Counted from the first letter of the stretch, positions 31,949-41,546 are shown. The stretch: DNA of 64,000 nucleotides from Dyadobacter luticola (GCF_005860805.1 NZ_VCEJ01000004.1:1798001-1862000), one strand, 5' to 3'. The notes: generated from the sequence alone by a model not told the origin. Numbers and translations: made by a program.

Positions 31949-34900
31949 CTATTCTTGATTTTCAGGCCGGTTTCGGTATATGATCCGCAGTAACGTCGGG
32001 AATACCAAAAGCAACATCGGAAGCCCCACAACAAAACCCCCGATTACAGCCACAGCCAAGGGCTGTTGCATCTGCGCTCCCAGACCCAGTCCCAGGGCTA
32101 GAGGCATCAGCGCCAGTATTGCACCGATCGCAGTCATCAGCTTAGGTCGGATCCGCAATGCGATGGCGTAGTTAATCGACTCGTCGAGCTTGCCGGACTG
32201 CCGCATATTCGAGCGGAATTGTGCAACAGTAAAAATGGCGTTCTCTGCCAGAATACCGACAATCATAATCAGGCCGGTGTAGCTGCTTACATTCAACGGT
32301 ATGTCCATTAAATTTAGCGCGGTAATACATCCACATATGCCCATCACTGAAATAAATAAGAGCAGTAACGACAGCAGCCACTCCTTAAAAAGGAACATAA
32401 AAACGCCGAACACAAGTAATGAGGCAAGCGTAAGTATAAGTAGCAGCTCATGAAAAGACTGTTGCTGTTCTGCATACGCTCCGCCGTATGCAACAGTGTA
32501 ACCTTGTGGCAGTGCCAGTTTGCTACCAAGTTGCTGCTTTATCTCAGCAATAGCGCTTCCCAGGTCCCGGTTGTTTAGACGGGCGGTGAGCACGACAGAC
32601 GACTTTAAATTCTCCCTGCGCTGCTCTGTCTCCCCGGAAAAAATTTCCACACCTGAAAAGAAAGTGAGTGGCCTGGTTGTTCCGTCCGGAAGAAAAATTA
32701 GGTCGTTTTTGATGTGCTCAATATCGTTTTGTTTTAAATCGGCAAAACGCATCACGATTCGTCTCATCTGCTCACCGTCCTGCATTTGTCCTACCTGAAT
32801 ACCTGCGGTCATCGCTGCCTGAGCCGGCGAGGGAACCGGCTGGTTTGCGTTACTGCCCAATGTAATCCCCCCGGTATATGCTGCCAACTGGGCTTGAAAG
32901 TCCAGCAATGAGATTTTGTATTGAGCCAGCAGCGCCTGATCTGGGGTAAAAACCAGGGCTGGACCGGCAACGCGCAGCCCATCGTTAACATCTTCCACGC
33001 CCTGAATCTGGGAAATGACTCCCGCTGCCTGTTTTGAGATTTTTTGCAGAGATGCATAGTCGTCACCGAAGAATTTTACTTCTATGGGTTGGGGAGTACT
33101 CATCAGGTCGCCTAGCAAGTCGGCGATCCGCTGACCGAATGAAATATTGAGAACGGGTTGCCGGGTGCTGATCTGCCGACGTAGTTCATCGATCACTTCG
33201 ACGGTCGTTTTTCTGCGACTCTTTTTTAGCTGGATCGAATAATCCCCATAGTTCTGAGGAACTGTGGCAAAGGACATTCGTATACCTGTTCGTCGGCTGT
33301 ATGTTTCTACATCCGGATGTGCAATGATGATTTTCTCAGCTTCTTGAAGTACCCTGTCTGTTTCGGGCAACGAAGTGCCAGGGGGCATAAAATAATCGAG
33401 CACGATCGTACCTTCATCCAAGTCGGGTAAAAATCCTGTTTCCAGTCTGCCGTAGCTCCACCAGCCGCATAAAATAAAAACTGCAACCAGTAAAATAGCC
33501 GCCAGCGGTTTATCAAAAAACCAGGTCAGCCATCTGAATTTCTTTACCTGATAATCGCCCGTGACATGATGGGCTGTTTTAGGTGCTTTGAAACCGATCA
33601 GAATATGAAAAACTGGCAACAGTAGCCATGTTACGAGAAACGAAGTGACCATCGTTAGCTGCATGGTATCAGAAAGTTCCCGGAAAAAACTCCCGGCCAG
33701 TCCGCTCATCAAACGAAACGGAAAGTGGATAACAATTGTGGCCAGCGATGAACCGATCATGGCCGGAAAAAGATCACTGATCGCTTCCTTTACCACAGTA
33801 ACCCGGTCCTTTTCCGGATGGTCTTCGTGTTTGCGGTATATCTGCTCTATAATCACAATTGCATCGTCGATAATTAGCCCGATCGATGCCGCAATCGCTC
33901 CAAGGGACATAATGTTAATCGATATTCCTGCCAGATAGAGTACAAGCATCGTAAAGCCCAGTGTTACCGGAATCGTCATCATCACAGCCAGGCTTGCACG
34001 CCAGGACCGCAGAAAAAGAATCATAACCAGTATGGCAAGGATCAGACCTTCGTAGATCGTCTTGATAACGCTGTCAATACTGTCACCAACAAACGCCGCC
34101 TGGTTATAATAAGGTTTGAGCACCATGCCGTCCGGCAGCTGCTTCTGAATTTCTTCGGCTTTCTGCGTGCATTCTTTTGCAAAATCGATCAGGTTGATGC
34201 CCGGCTGTTTGATTAGATCAATCAGCACAGCATCGTGGCCGTTGGCATTTACGATCAGAAATTCGACCTGTTCTTTGACTTCCACGTTGGCGATATCTTT
34301 GAGTCTAACCAGCCTGTTGCCGTCGTTTTTAATGATCAGAGCCCCAAGCTCGTTAACATCCATCAGCCTAACGTCCGTCAGCGATAAATAAAGCCTGTCA
34401 AAATCTTCAACGGGACCATTGGACAGGACGTAATTGTTGTTGTTGAAAACCGTACTGATCATCGCAGGAGTGATCGCCAAAGTTGCCATTTTAGTAGCGT
34501 CCGGCGTGATAACGAACTCCTTGTTTTTTCCTCCCCGAACCACCACATTGGATATTCCCGGAACCTGCGAGAAAAGCGGCCGCGCGATCAGGTTGGCCTT
34601 ATCTCGAAGGGCTACCAGGCTGTGGTTGTTGCTTTCCAGGGTATAGCCAAATACAGGAAACACCGACTGGTTCATCGCCTCGGCTGCGATGTTAACGCCC
34701 GGCGGCAAAAAGTTTTTGATTTCGTTGATTCTGCTTTCCAGCTGGGTTTTGGCATTATAGACGTCGGTATCCCAATCAAAAAAAACATCGATCACACAAC
34801 TCCCGCGACTTGTAGAGCTTTTGACTACCTGCACGCCCCGGACCTTTTTTACAGCGCTTTCCAGTGGTTTGGTCACCGTAATCATCATACGGTCGATTGG

Positions 34901-35062
34901 CTGCTGTCCTGCATCGGCAATTAGTGTGATACGCGGGAACACCACTTCGGGGAAAAGGTTGGTCTGCATGCGGGTGTAGGCGAAAACGCCCGCCATGGTT
35001 AAAAGCAGGCCTACGAAAAGGATTGGCTTTTTGAATATTTCAAAATAATTTTTACGCTCCAT
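31949..35062 (-). CDS. RND efflux permease (second system)
   Basis: A 1037-residue inner-membrane pump. Helix 1 begins at about residue 11, the porter domains follow, and the fourth-helix motif is SIGLIIDDAIVIIEQIYRKH (residues about 395-414), with two adjacent aspartates as in proton-driven RND proteins. The second porter half starts near residue 545. The gene starts 11 bases inside the PAP2 gene and is 21 bases before the DMT gene. Partners are the TolC and MFP encoded upstream. The sequence does not show a CusA-like metal-relay methionine set, so the substrate is open. Confidence 0.92.
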   Translation of the reverse strand: MERKNYFEIFKKPILFVGLLLTMAGVFAYTRMQTNLFPEVVFPRITLIADAGQQPIDRMMITVTKPLESAVKKVRGVQVVKSSTSRGSCVIDVFFDWDTDVYNAKTQLESRINEIKNFLPPGVNIAAEAMNQSVFPVFGYTLESNNHSLVALRDKANLIARPLFSQVPGISNVVVRGGKNKEFVITPDATKMATLAITPAMISTVFNNNNYVLSNGPVEDFDRLYLSLTDVRLMDVNELGALIIKNDGNRLVRLKDIANVEVKEQVEFLIVNANGHDAVLIDLIKQPGINLIDFAKECTQKAEEIQKQLPDGMVLKPYYNQAAFVGDSIDSVIKTIYEGLILAILVMILFLRSWRASLAVMMTIPVTLGFTMLVLYLAGISINIMSLGAIAASIGLIIDDAIVIIEQIYRKHEDHPEKDRVTVVKEAISDLFPAMIGSSLATIVIHFPFRLMSGLAGSFFRELSDTMQLTMVTSFLVTWLLLPVFHILIGFKAPKTAHHVTGDYQVKKFRWLTWFFDKPLAAILLVAVFILCGWWSYGRLETGFLPDLDEGTIVLDYFMPPGTSLPETDRVLQEAEKIIIAHPDVETYSRRTGIRMSFATVPQNYGDYSIQLKKSRRKTTVEVIDELRRQISTRQPVLNISFGQRIADLLGDLMSTPQPIEVKFFGDDYASLQKISKQAAGVISQIQGVEDVNDGLRVAGPALVFTPDQALLAQYKISLLDFQAQLAAYTGGITLGSNANQPVPSPAQAAMTAGIQVGQMQDGEQMRRIVMRFADLKQNDIEHIKNDLIFLPDGTTRPLTFFSGVEIFSGETEQRRENLKSSVVLTARLNNRDLGSAIAEIKQQLGSKLALPQGYTVAYGGAYAEQQQSFHELLLILTLASLLVFGVFMFLFKEWLLSLLLLFISVMGICGCITALNLMDIPLNVSSYTGLIMIVGILAENAIFTVAQFRSNMRQSGKLDESINYAIALRIRPKLMTAIGAILALMPLALGLGLGAQMQQPLAVAVIGGFVVGLPMLLLVFPTLLRIIYRNRPENQE

Positions 35063-35663
35063 GGATAGGGCCGGTTATCGGTTCTGCTTTAAAAAAGAGT
35101 GGGATCAATTCAAAATATGTCCTGGCGAGCGCATAGCCTAAAACTGGGCTTATCAAGAGAGGCACAAGGACATCTGAGGGGAAGTGGACGCCAAGGTACA
35201 CCCTGCTATACGCGACAGACAATGCCCATAAAAACACAATAGGGATCAGCCAGCCTAGCTTTTTTCGGACTGTAAAAAACAGGTAAAAGGCGAAAGCGAA
35301 AACGTTCATCGCATGGGAGGAAACAAAACCGTAGCTTCCTCCGTGATAATTGTTGACATAGTGAAGCATCGAATTGAGGCCCGGAGTATGGCTTGGACGA
35401 AGGCGATGAAAAAGCGGTTTGATTAAAGACGACGCGAGCTGATCACTAATGATGATCACAAGCACAGCGACCGCAATGTGGATCAACGCCCTTTTTTTTA
35501 GTTTAAATGCCAAAACAGCAATTATCAAAATATAGAAGGGAACCCATGTGAATTTTCCGCTGACCATCCACATGATTTGATCAAGTGCCTGCGTGTGGGC
35601 TTGGTTAATTTTGATTAGCCACGCAGTATCCAGGTAATGAAATAGGTCCATCATTTCCAGCAA
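35052..35663 (-). CDS. PAP2-family membrane phosphatase
   Basis: A 203-residue membrane phosphatase with all three PAP2 motifs: KPLFHRLRPSHTP (about residue 84), SSHAMN (about 114) and SRVYLGVHFPSD (about 152), which supply the catalytic histidines and arginine. Six membrane helices are predicted. Family members dephosphorylate lipid phosphates such as undecaprenyl pyrophosphate or phosphatidic acid. It lies inside an RND efflux operon, between the MFP gene (19 bases upstream) and the pump gene (11-base overlap), which is unusual for a tripartite pump. Confidence 0.88.
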   Translation of the reverse strand: MLEMMDLFHYLDTAWLIKINQAHTQALDQIMWMVSGKFTWVPFYILIIAVLAFKLKKRALIHIAVAVLVIIISDQLASSLIKPLFHRLRPSHTPGLNSMLHYVNNYHGGSYGFVSSHAMNVFAFAFYLFFTVRKKLGWLIPIVFLWALSVAYSRVYLGVHFPSDVLVPLLISPVLGYALARTYFELIPLFFKAEPITGPIHGA

Positions 35664-35682
35664 TTTTCAAAGTTTTGAACCT

Positions 35683-36609
35683 TCATTTTACTATACTGAT
35701 CAGTGCAGTATCGGGCAGGCCGTAGCCTCCCGAGCGAATAATCCTGTCCGATGGGGTGAATTTTGGAGAAACAACCTCTATATTTTTGGTATCCCTGTTC
35801 CCAATCCGCACACCCACCTTTATTGCGGTGCTATCATTGATTAGCTTCATTACCCAATATTCTTTCATCATCTCATCGCTTTGTACTGCTGATTTTGGAA
35901 TGAGTTGCTGACTGCTGGCCTTTGATTGGCTGACTTTTACTTTTACGATCATGTTTTCTGGTAAAAATAAATTTTGAGAAGAGGTGGCCAGAATTGTCTG
36001 GGTTTGGGCCAGCACATTCATTGAAGTTAGCGCCTTTGTAAAGTGGGCATTAAAACTGCTGTTATCAGGAAGGGTAATTGTACAATTTGTGCCGGTTTTG
36101 GCATATGTAGCATATTCAAATGGCACATTCACCTGGAAAGCCAGGTCGCTGCTTTCAGCAATAGTACATAGCGGACTGCCTTCAAGTACATAGTCGCCAG
36201 GCTGCTGCTTGTCAAGCGTGCTGATAATACCCGAAGCAGAGGCTCTGACCTTGATAATACCAAAGCCCGCCAATGTTGAGTCAATCTTCGCCGGATCATT
36301 GCCCAGTGCGCGGCTTTCTTTGGATTGGAGGATATACATGACGTCACCTTTGGTCACCCGGTCACCTAATTTGATGTTTACGCCGTTGATAAAGGCCGGA
36401 ATTGGTGCGGTAACTATATTTCGTTTAAGGTAAACGGTAGTGCCAAAAAGTGTCAACGCATCATCAACAGAGCCCTGGCCCATGTGGGTGATCTCGACCG
36501 GAGTCTTTGGCGTCAATTCGATTGGCGTTTGCGTCTCGCTGGTAGTTCCGCAACTCGCCAAAAGGCAAACAGAGGATGCGGACAAGATGTAAAAAAGGAT
36601 AGTTTTCAT
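35683..36609 (-). CDS. Membrane-fusion lipoprotein (second RND system)
   Basis: A 308-residue adaptor. ATG at 36609 gives a signal peptide with the lipobox LLASC near residue 16; a TTG 33 bases upstream would only lengthen it. Lipoyl-like halves (VNIKLGDRVTKGDVMYILQ and VRASASGIISTLDKQQPG) and a beta-barrel region follow; the coiled-coil hairpin is short compared with usual MFPs, so this is a compact adaptor. It follows the TolC gene by 20 bases. Confidence 0.85.
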   Translation of the reverse strand: MKTILFYILSASSVCLLASCGTTSETQTPIELTPKTPVEITHMGQGSVDDALTLFGTTVYLKRNIVTAPIPAFINGVNIKLGDRVTKGDVMYILQSKESRALGNDPAKIDSTLAGFGIIKVRASASGIISTLDKQQPGDYVLEGSPLCTIAESSDLAFQVNVPFEYATYAKTGTNCTITLPDNSSFNAHFTKALTSMNVLAQTQTILATSSQNLFLPENMIVKVKVSQSKASSQQLIPKSAVQSDEMMKEYWVMKLINDSTAIKVGVRIGNRDTKNIEVVSPKFTPSDRIIRSGGYGLPDTALISIVK

Positions 36610-36629
36610 TTTAAATAGGATAGTTTGGC

Positions 36630-37949
36630 CTACCAGTTCCAATAGTTGTACGCATTGATTAGCACCTGTTTTTGTGCGGTCAGCAATGCCAGGTCCCGCT
36701 GGGCTGTCGCCATATTTTTCAAAGTGGTCAAATAGATGACGATCGATAGCTGACCGGTGAGGATCTCTTTCTTGTATGTGTTAAGCAACGTGTTATATTC
36801 GGCTAACTGTTCGCTGGCAAGGTTCTCCCGCTCATTGTACGAAGCAAGCTCAGACAGGAATTTCGCTTTCCTTACGGAGTTCTGATTAATGAAATTTTGC
36901 CGGTTGAATGACACTGAGCCCAAAAGTATTTGCGTCTTTTTGCGGGTAAAAACTTTTTGATGCCCGTCAAACAAAGGGTAAACCAGGCTCAGGCCAGCAC
37001 TGGCGCCAAGCCTTTGGGGAATTGTGGGCGCATAAATGGCATTGAGGCCTGCACTGGCAAAAAGGTTTAGCTGAGGTTTGTATTTAAGCTCAAACACAGT
37101 TTGGGACGAAGCCAAACTCGCGCTATCCAGGTCATATTTGGCCAGGAATAGAGAGTGGGCCGGTGCTGCATTCAATTGCAGATCGGCGGGAACTAGATCT
37201 ATCAGGGTTGTATCATTAATCCCGCTCAAAATATTCAGGTCCATCAGATCCCTGCGATAAGATGCTCTATATGTTGCCAGCAACGATTGGGTACTCGTAT
37301 ATTCGATATTTAAAAGACTAAGGTCAGACCGTTTGTAGATGCCTGGCTCTACCAGTTTTGCTACAATTGCCTTTTGCCTGAGGAGCAATTGGCCCATCTG
37401 GTCCACATACCGGATTTGCTGTAAATCCTGCTGGCAGAGAATGAACTGGTCGGTAATTAATTTTTCAATATCATGACCGGAGATTGCAGCCAGATTGCGG
37501 TTAATCTGTGCATTGACCTGGAACTGTTCACCAGCAATTCTGGCGCGGGATTTATTGAAGAGCGGCTGCGTAAGAGACAGCTGTGCGATGTATTGACCTC
37601 CATTCGATGCGCCAAGATCATAACCAATGTAATTAGCGGCGCCGTTTGAATTTGGTTCGAAACGGGTTGTGCCCTCGTTCGTAGAAATGACCGGTGCAAA
37701 GAGATATGTTGCTGTAACAGCAATTTGCGGTTTGGTGTAGAAAGCTTTAAGGCGATCAACTTCTGCCAAATTTGCCTCGGCGAGGTTATTATTATCGTTA
37801 ATCAGCGGGCTATTTTGTTGCGCATGACTAATGTAAGAACCGAGGTCACGTTGGGCCAGCACCTGGCCCAACGTGATGATAAGCAATGCGAAACAAACTT
37901 CACAGAATCGTAAGAGTGGCTGTATCTGCGGCGAGATCTTTGTTGTCAT
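36630..37949 (-). CDS. TolC-family outer-membrane efflux protein (second system)
   Basis: A 439-residue protein with a signal peptide (helix at about 16-31, cut near VLAQ) and the paired helical repeats of the TolC family (for example LDSASLASSQTVFELKYKPQ near residue 285). It opens the five-gene efflux operon on this strand. No Bacteroidota lipobox cysteine is clear at the cleavage site. Confidence 0.88.
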   Translation of the reverse strand: MTTKISPQIQPLLRFCEVCFALLIITLGQVLAQRDLGSYISHAQQNSPLINDNNNLAEANLAEVDRLKAFYTKPQIAVTATYLFAPVISTNEGTTRFEPNSNGAANYIGYDLGASNGGQYIAQLSLTQPLFNKSRARIAGEQFQVNAQINRNLAAISGHDIEKLITDQFILCQQDLQQIRYVDQMGQLLLRQKAIVAKLVEPGIYKRSDLSLLNIEYTSTQSLLATYRASYRRDLMDLNILSGINDTTLIDLVPADLQLNAAPAHSLFLAKYDLDSASLASSQTVFELKYKPQLNLFASAGLNAIYAPTIPQRLGASAGLSLVYPLFDGHQKVFTRKKTQILLGSVSFNRQNFINQNSVRKAKFLSELASYNERENLASEQLAEYNTLLNTYKKEILTGQLSIVIYLTTLKNMATAQRDLALLTAQKQVLINAYNYWNW

Positions 37950-38107
37950 TCGCGAGTTTTTTATAAATCACTCGCAAATTTTGAAGGCAATTTTGAGGAA
38001 TTTCTGTATTGCCGTCAGCACGCGGATGAAAGAAATCATCACAGTTCACGCTAAATAGAGGCTGGGGCAAAACTGATTTGCTTGTTCAAACTACTATCTG
38101 CGAAATG

Positions 38108-38132
38108 AAAAAGGCTAGGAATAATCCTAGCC
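38108..38132 (-). terminator. Rho-independent terminator
   Basis: On the minus strand GGCTAGGA, TTAT, TCCTAGCC is followed directly by TTTTT: an eight-base stem, four-base loop and U tract. It lies 34 bases after the end of the small minus-strand ORF at 38167-38298 and is evidence that this ORF is transcribed. Confidence 0.8.
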
Positions 38133-38166
38133 AGTAAAAGTTACATTCACTAAAAGCAGTCATAAG

Positions 38167-38298
38167 CTAATCGCCTTTTTTGTGCTTATGTTCTTTCAAA
38201 GAAGGCGTATTGCCTTGTATTTCTTTATTATCCCGCTGCCTTTTGTCTGGCTCTCCCGTCGACTTGGCAACTTTTTTAGGTCCTGTCTTGATTCCCAT
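38167..38298 (-). CDS. Small basic protein of 43 residues
   Basis: The minus strand encodes a short Lys-rich hydrophilic protein starting MGIKTGPKKVAKSTGEP and ending LKEHKHKKGD before a TAG stop. No family is recognised. Support comes from its own downstream terminator with a U tract, an A/T-rich promoter-like upstream region, and an amino-acid composition (GPKKVAKS) unlike random sequence. It is flanked by the efflux operon and the unknown 394-residue gene. It might bind nucleic acid, but that is speculation. Confidence 0.5.
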   Translation of the reverse strand: MGIKTGPKKVAKSTGEPDKRQRDNKEIQGNTPSLKEHKHKKGD

Positions 38299-38415
38299 GT
38301 CTATTATAGTGTTAAGTTCAAATTAATACTTTTCAAAAGTCAAAAAAGCTATGCCATTGATCTTCAATGGGATTATGTCAATTGTGTCACCAGCCATAAA
38401 TATCAATTTCTTCCA

Positions 38416-39600
38416 TCATAGGTCCTTAATTTGCTCCATTAATCGGGTCATTGTCTCAATTAGCAGAGATTTATCCCTTTCCTCGACAGTATAGCTTTTC
38501 ACCCGCAAACTGCTGTGAGAAATGTCTTCTCGATGTGGCGTGGATAGATGTGGAGCGACCGATTGAAAAACAGCTGATAAGGAGCGTGCTGATATGATAT
38601 TTGATAAGTCGGCGGCTTTTAAAAAAAGTGAAAGTTGATCAACGGTAAGATTACACATGATCTTATCTGAGGTCTTTCTTTCATAGTTTTTACCAGTTTT
38701 CGATGGTTGTACATCTACCCGAGTCATTTCTGCTGAGCATGATTTTGATTGGAAATCGATTTCCTCAATGAACCAGGCATTAATAGTCAGGCTCAGGTCG
38801 TCGAAGTGATTGTCGAAAATGATGTCTTTCATGACAGGAATCTGATTGAAGATTTTCTGTAAAAGGGCAAGTTTTTGGGTGTCTTGCGAGGAATTGCAAG
38901 AGTGTTTCAGTATGTCGGAGAATTTGGAAGTCAGATACTTTACAAACAATGGAGAGTTGAAATTTCTCTCAATCAGGACCATTTCCAGATGGTCGAATGC
39001 TTCGGGCATTTCCAGGAGATCAATTGAGTGAGTGACCGCATGACTTACGCTGGCCCAATAGTCAAGCTTACGCATTGTGATCTCGCCAGCCCGATGATCA
39101 ACGAAAATATCACTGAATGATCGAATCACCAGCTCCGATAGTCCGGGATTATTTTTCATGATGTCGCGATTTTCCAGGTTGCGTAAATCATGCTTCTGAG
39201 AATCAATACTGACCATATTCAGTGGTGTATCCCGATCCACAAGATTTTTGTAACGCTGTACGATAAACGCAGATACTTCACTGAGGCAAGAAAAGACGCT
39301 TTGCAGTGCGAGCCGGAAATTGTCAGCTTGGGTAGGGAGTCGATTTAGATTATCGCTGGCAATTCTCATCAAGTTCAGCGATGCAGAAAGGTAGTGGTTA
39401 ACTGACTTTCTGATTTGCCTGTTTTTCTGTTCTTGAAATACGAAGTGTTTGAATAAACGGATAAGCCTCTTCTCTTCCTTGGCAGCCTTGTCCACGATCG
39501 CAATCGATTGATCGTTGTCCAAATTCTCCGGCTTTGTTCTCTGCGGATCAAGCTCATTAACCATCTGGTCTAGCCATTCCAAAGCATACTCCTGTCCCAT
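38416..39600 (-). CDS. Unknown 394-residue protein of the mobile backbone
   Basis: A largely helical soluble protein with no membrane segment and no catalytic motif recognised. The C-terminal part (about residues 310-394: CNLTVDQLSLFLKAADLSN then FQSVAPHLSTP and a closing MTRLMEQIKDL helix) resembles the C-terminal halves of RteC-like and other regulatory proteins of Bacteroidota mobile elements, but only loosely. The N-terminal half has two long charged helices. Its upstream region contains ACGCAAA repeats that could be an operator. No function is assigned. Confidence 0.6.
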   Translation of the reverse strand: MGQEYALEWLDQMVNELDPQRTKPENLDNDQSIAIVDKAAKEEKRLIRLFKHFVFQEQKNRQIRKSVNHYLSASLNLMRIASDNLNRLPTQADNFRLALQSVFSCLSEVSAFIVQRYKNLVDRDTPLNMVSIDSQKHDLRNLENRDIMKNNPGLSELVIRSFSDIFVDHRAGEITMRKLDYWASVSHAVTHSIDLLEMPEAFDHLEMVLIERNFNSPLFVKYLTSKFSDILKHSCNSSQDTQKLALLQKIFNQIPVMKDIIFDNHFDDLSLTINAWFIEEIDFQSKSCSAEMTRVDVQPSKTGKNYERKTSDKIMCNLTVDQLSLFLKAADLSNIISARSLSAVFQSVAPHLSTPHREDISHSSLRVKSYTVEERDKSLLIETMTRLMEQIKDL

Positions 39601-39700
39601 ACAGTATTTGTTAGTTCACCACTAAGTGTCTGGGACAAAACTCTGGAATTTGGGTGATGAAATAAATACGAGAAAACTACTATTTAAATGCTTCAAGCCT

Positions 39701-39730
39701 ACGCAAAAAGACGCAAATCGACTACGCAAA
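39701..39730. repeat. Three ACGCAAA repeats upstream of the unknown gene
   Basis: ACGCAAA occurs at 39701, 39711 and 39724, two of the copies within the longer CTACGCAAAAA. They lie in the 159-base gap between the LuxR gene end and the start of the unknown minus-strand gene, about 100 bases before its start codon. The spacing (10 and 13 bases) suits a regulator binding one face of the helix. Confidence 0.45.
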
Positions 39731-39759
39731 AACACGTATTTCGGCCTCAACTGCATGAA

Positions 39760-40761
39760 TTAGCCGTTTTCCCAAATTTCCAATCGATTGAGTAATTCAA
39801 CTCGATTTGAGACACCAAGCTTCTCAAACACATTTTGGATATGCTTGCTAACCGTACGCTCCGAAATATAAAGTTCGTCGGCAATCAGCTTATAGGTCTT
39901 GCCACTGCGTACCTGGCGAACGATATCCTTCTCACGCGCTGTGAGCCCAACTGTGCCAAGATTGATCTCAAAGCGTTGGGAAGGCGATATGCCAGTTGCT
40001 TCTAATTGACGGATCATTTGCTCAATAAGATCAAGCTTGGACAAGGATTCATTGCCATTTGCACTCGCCAATTTTAACAACTTATCGTATTCTTGTCGAC
40101 TTTCACGGATTGAGCGCCGGATAAATAATACCGTTATGACAATGAAGCCTACGTTGGTAAGAAGTGCTTCGGGGACTTGATGGATTCTGAAAAATGCGAA
40201 GAACGGAAGCGATGCCCATGGAACAACCGCGAGATATACGGCTGTCACCTCGAAGAATCTCCGATCTTGAATGTCCTTTTTATATTTCGCCTGGATTGAC
40301 TGTTGAATCAGGAAAAGAAGGATCAGCGCATATCCGGCCGGTATCACCATACCGTAGTTTATGGCTGTATCTATGTTTCCATCGAATAAGAACTTGCCAG
40401 GAAAAATTATCGCGAAGGGCAGTAAGATAAATAGCGGAACGCCGTATAATGCGTGCCATCGCAACCGCGCGAGCTCAAAAGCTTTGTAGAAATAGTAAGG
40501 GAAATATGCACCCATGAGGAAACCCATCCCATAAGCGATTGCGTACTGGACAACCAGCGAAGGTGATGGCAGGTTTGGGTCAGGAAAGAAGCCACTCGCA
40601 ATATTTTTAAGAATCAGGAAGAATAGCAACCCTACATAATAAAGCCTGTGCTTATCCTGCGGATGACCTAGATAATAGAAAATCTGGTACACGAACATAA
40701 TGAGTTCGAGTATGATAAATATAAGCGTGACAATGTGCATGTCCGTTCCACCAACCCGCAT
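39760..40761 (-). CDS. Membrane-anchored LuxR-type transcription regulator
   Basis: A 333-residue protein with about seven N-terminal membrane helices (residues 10-215) and a C-terminal LuxR/GerE helix-turn-helix: GLTAREKDIVRQVRSG then KLIADELYISERTVSKHIQN. Such membrane regulators sense extracellular or membrane signals and bind DNA directly. It begins two bases after the acetyltransferase stop; an internal ATG at 40740 with a GGTGG-like ribosome site is an alternative start. Target genes are unknown. Confidence 0.85.
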   Translation of the reverse strand: MRVGGTDMHIVTLIFIILELIMFVYQIFYYLGHPQDKHRLYYVGLLFFLILKNIASGFFPDPNLPSPSLVVQYAIAYGMGFLMGAYFPYYFYKAFELARLRWHALYGVPLFILLPFAIIFPGKFLFDGNIDTAINYGMVIPAGYALILLFLIQQSIQAKYKKDIQDRRFFEVTAVYLAVVPWASLPFFAFFRIHQVPEALLTNVGFIVITVLFIRRSIRESRQEYDKLLKLASANGNESLSKLDLIEQMIRQLEATGISPSQRFEINLGTVGLTAREKDIVRQVRSGKTYKLIADELYISERTVSKHIQNVFEKLGVSNRVELLNRLEIWENG

Positions 40762-40763
40762 CT

Positions 40764-41336
40764 CTATTGACCATTTCTAATGAGAAAAAGATTATATCCA
40801 AAGTTTAATTGATTATAGACATCGAGTCCAAACTTCTTATACCAAGGCAGATTTTTCATCGTCGATGTCTCCAAATAGACTGGTCTTTTCATCCGCTCAG
40901 ACTCGGCGAGAAGCTCAGACATTAGCTGTTCTCCGACACCATTGTTTTGCATAGATGGCTGCACGCCAATAAACCATAGATAGTATATTGGGTGTGCTGG
41001 ATAGTTCTTGGAAATTTCCTTCTCCCGATTGATTGCTCTTGAAATGTTACCAAATCCGATTCCCGTAAGAATGAGTTTTACCTCTAACCACAGCGATTTT
41101 AATGTAGTCTTTTTTCGCTCCGGGAAGGAAATCAATGCGCAACCGCTCTTATCGTCCGATAAGTAAACCTTCCCAAACATCCTGCAAGTTTCATAAGAAT
41201 ACTCCATCAGCGCACGGATTCTTTTAAGCCGCTTGTTGTCCGCAGGAATGAGATAGTTAACACTTTGATTGTCCTGGAAAGACTCTGTAAGGATGCTGAC
41301 AATGAGCCCCTTGTCTTCTGAAGTTGCCTCTTTCAT
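40764..41336 (-). CDS. GNAT-family acetyltransferase
   Basis: A 190-residue protein of the GCN5-related N-acetyltransferase fold. The acetyl-CoA pyrophosphate loop is VQPSMQNNGVGEQLM near residue 128, preceded by the beta strand IYYLWFIG. The substrate is unknown. It is upstream of the LuxR gene by two bases, so both are likely one transcript. Confidence 0.85.
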   Translation of the reverse strand: MKEATSEDKGLIVSILTESFQDNQSVNYLIPADNKRLKRIRALMEYSYETCRMFGKVYLSDDKSGCALISFPERKKTTLKSLWLEVKLILTGIGFGNISRAINREKEISKNYPAHPIYYLWFIGVQPSMQNNGVGEQLMSELLAESERMKRPVYLETSTMKNLPWYKKFGLDVYNQLNFGYNLFLIRNGQ

Positions 41337-41506
41337 AGTATAAAAATTGGTGTAAATTAATATCCTATTTTTAAGAAGAGGGACTGCAAACTACGTAAAT
41401 AACAATCAAAGTAAGTTATAGTTATTAGAAAAATATTAGAAGAAATTTTGAAAAAACTAGACGGATTTATCTATTCTGTTGATTTTAAGCAGTATTCATT
41501 TTGTCC

Positions 41507-41546
41507 AATTCTTGGCTTTGTAAAACAAGTTGCTTTAATTCTTGGC
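41507..41546. repeat. AATTCTTGGC direct repeat around TTTGTAAAACAA at the end of the coupling-protein gene
   Basis: AATTCTTGGC occurs at 41507-41516 and again at 41537-41546, the second copy running into the last codons of the coupling-protein gene. Between them lies TTTGTAAAACAAG (41517-41529), whose 12-base core recurs at 45295-45306 inside the candidate oriT palindrome. This looks like a small duplication or a protein-binding site. Confidence 0.4.

Noticed and set aside
38182..38421. Plus-strand frame opposite the small basic gene
   Set aside because: Its product looks random, while the minus-strand frame has a terminator in the right place.
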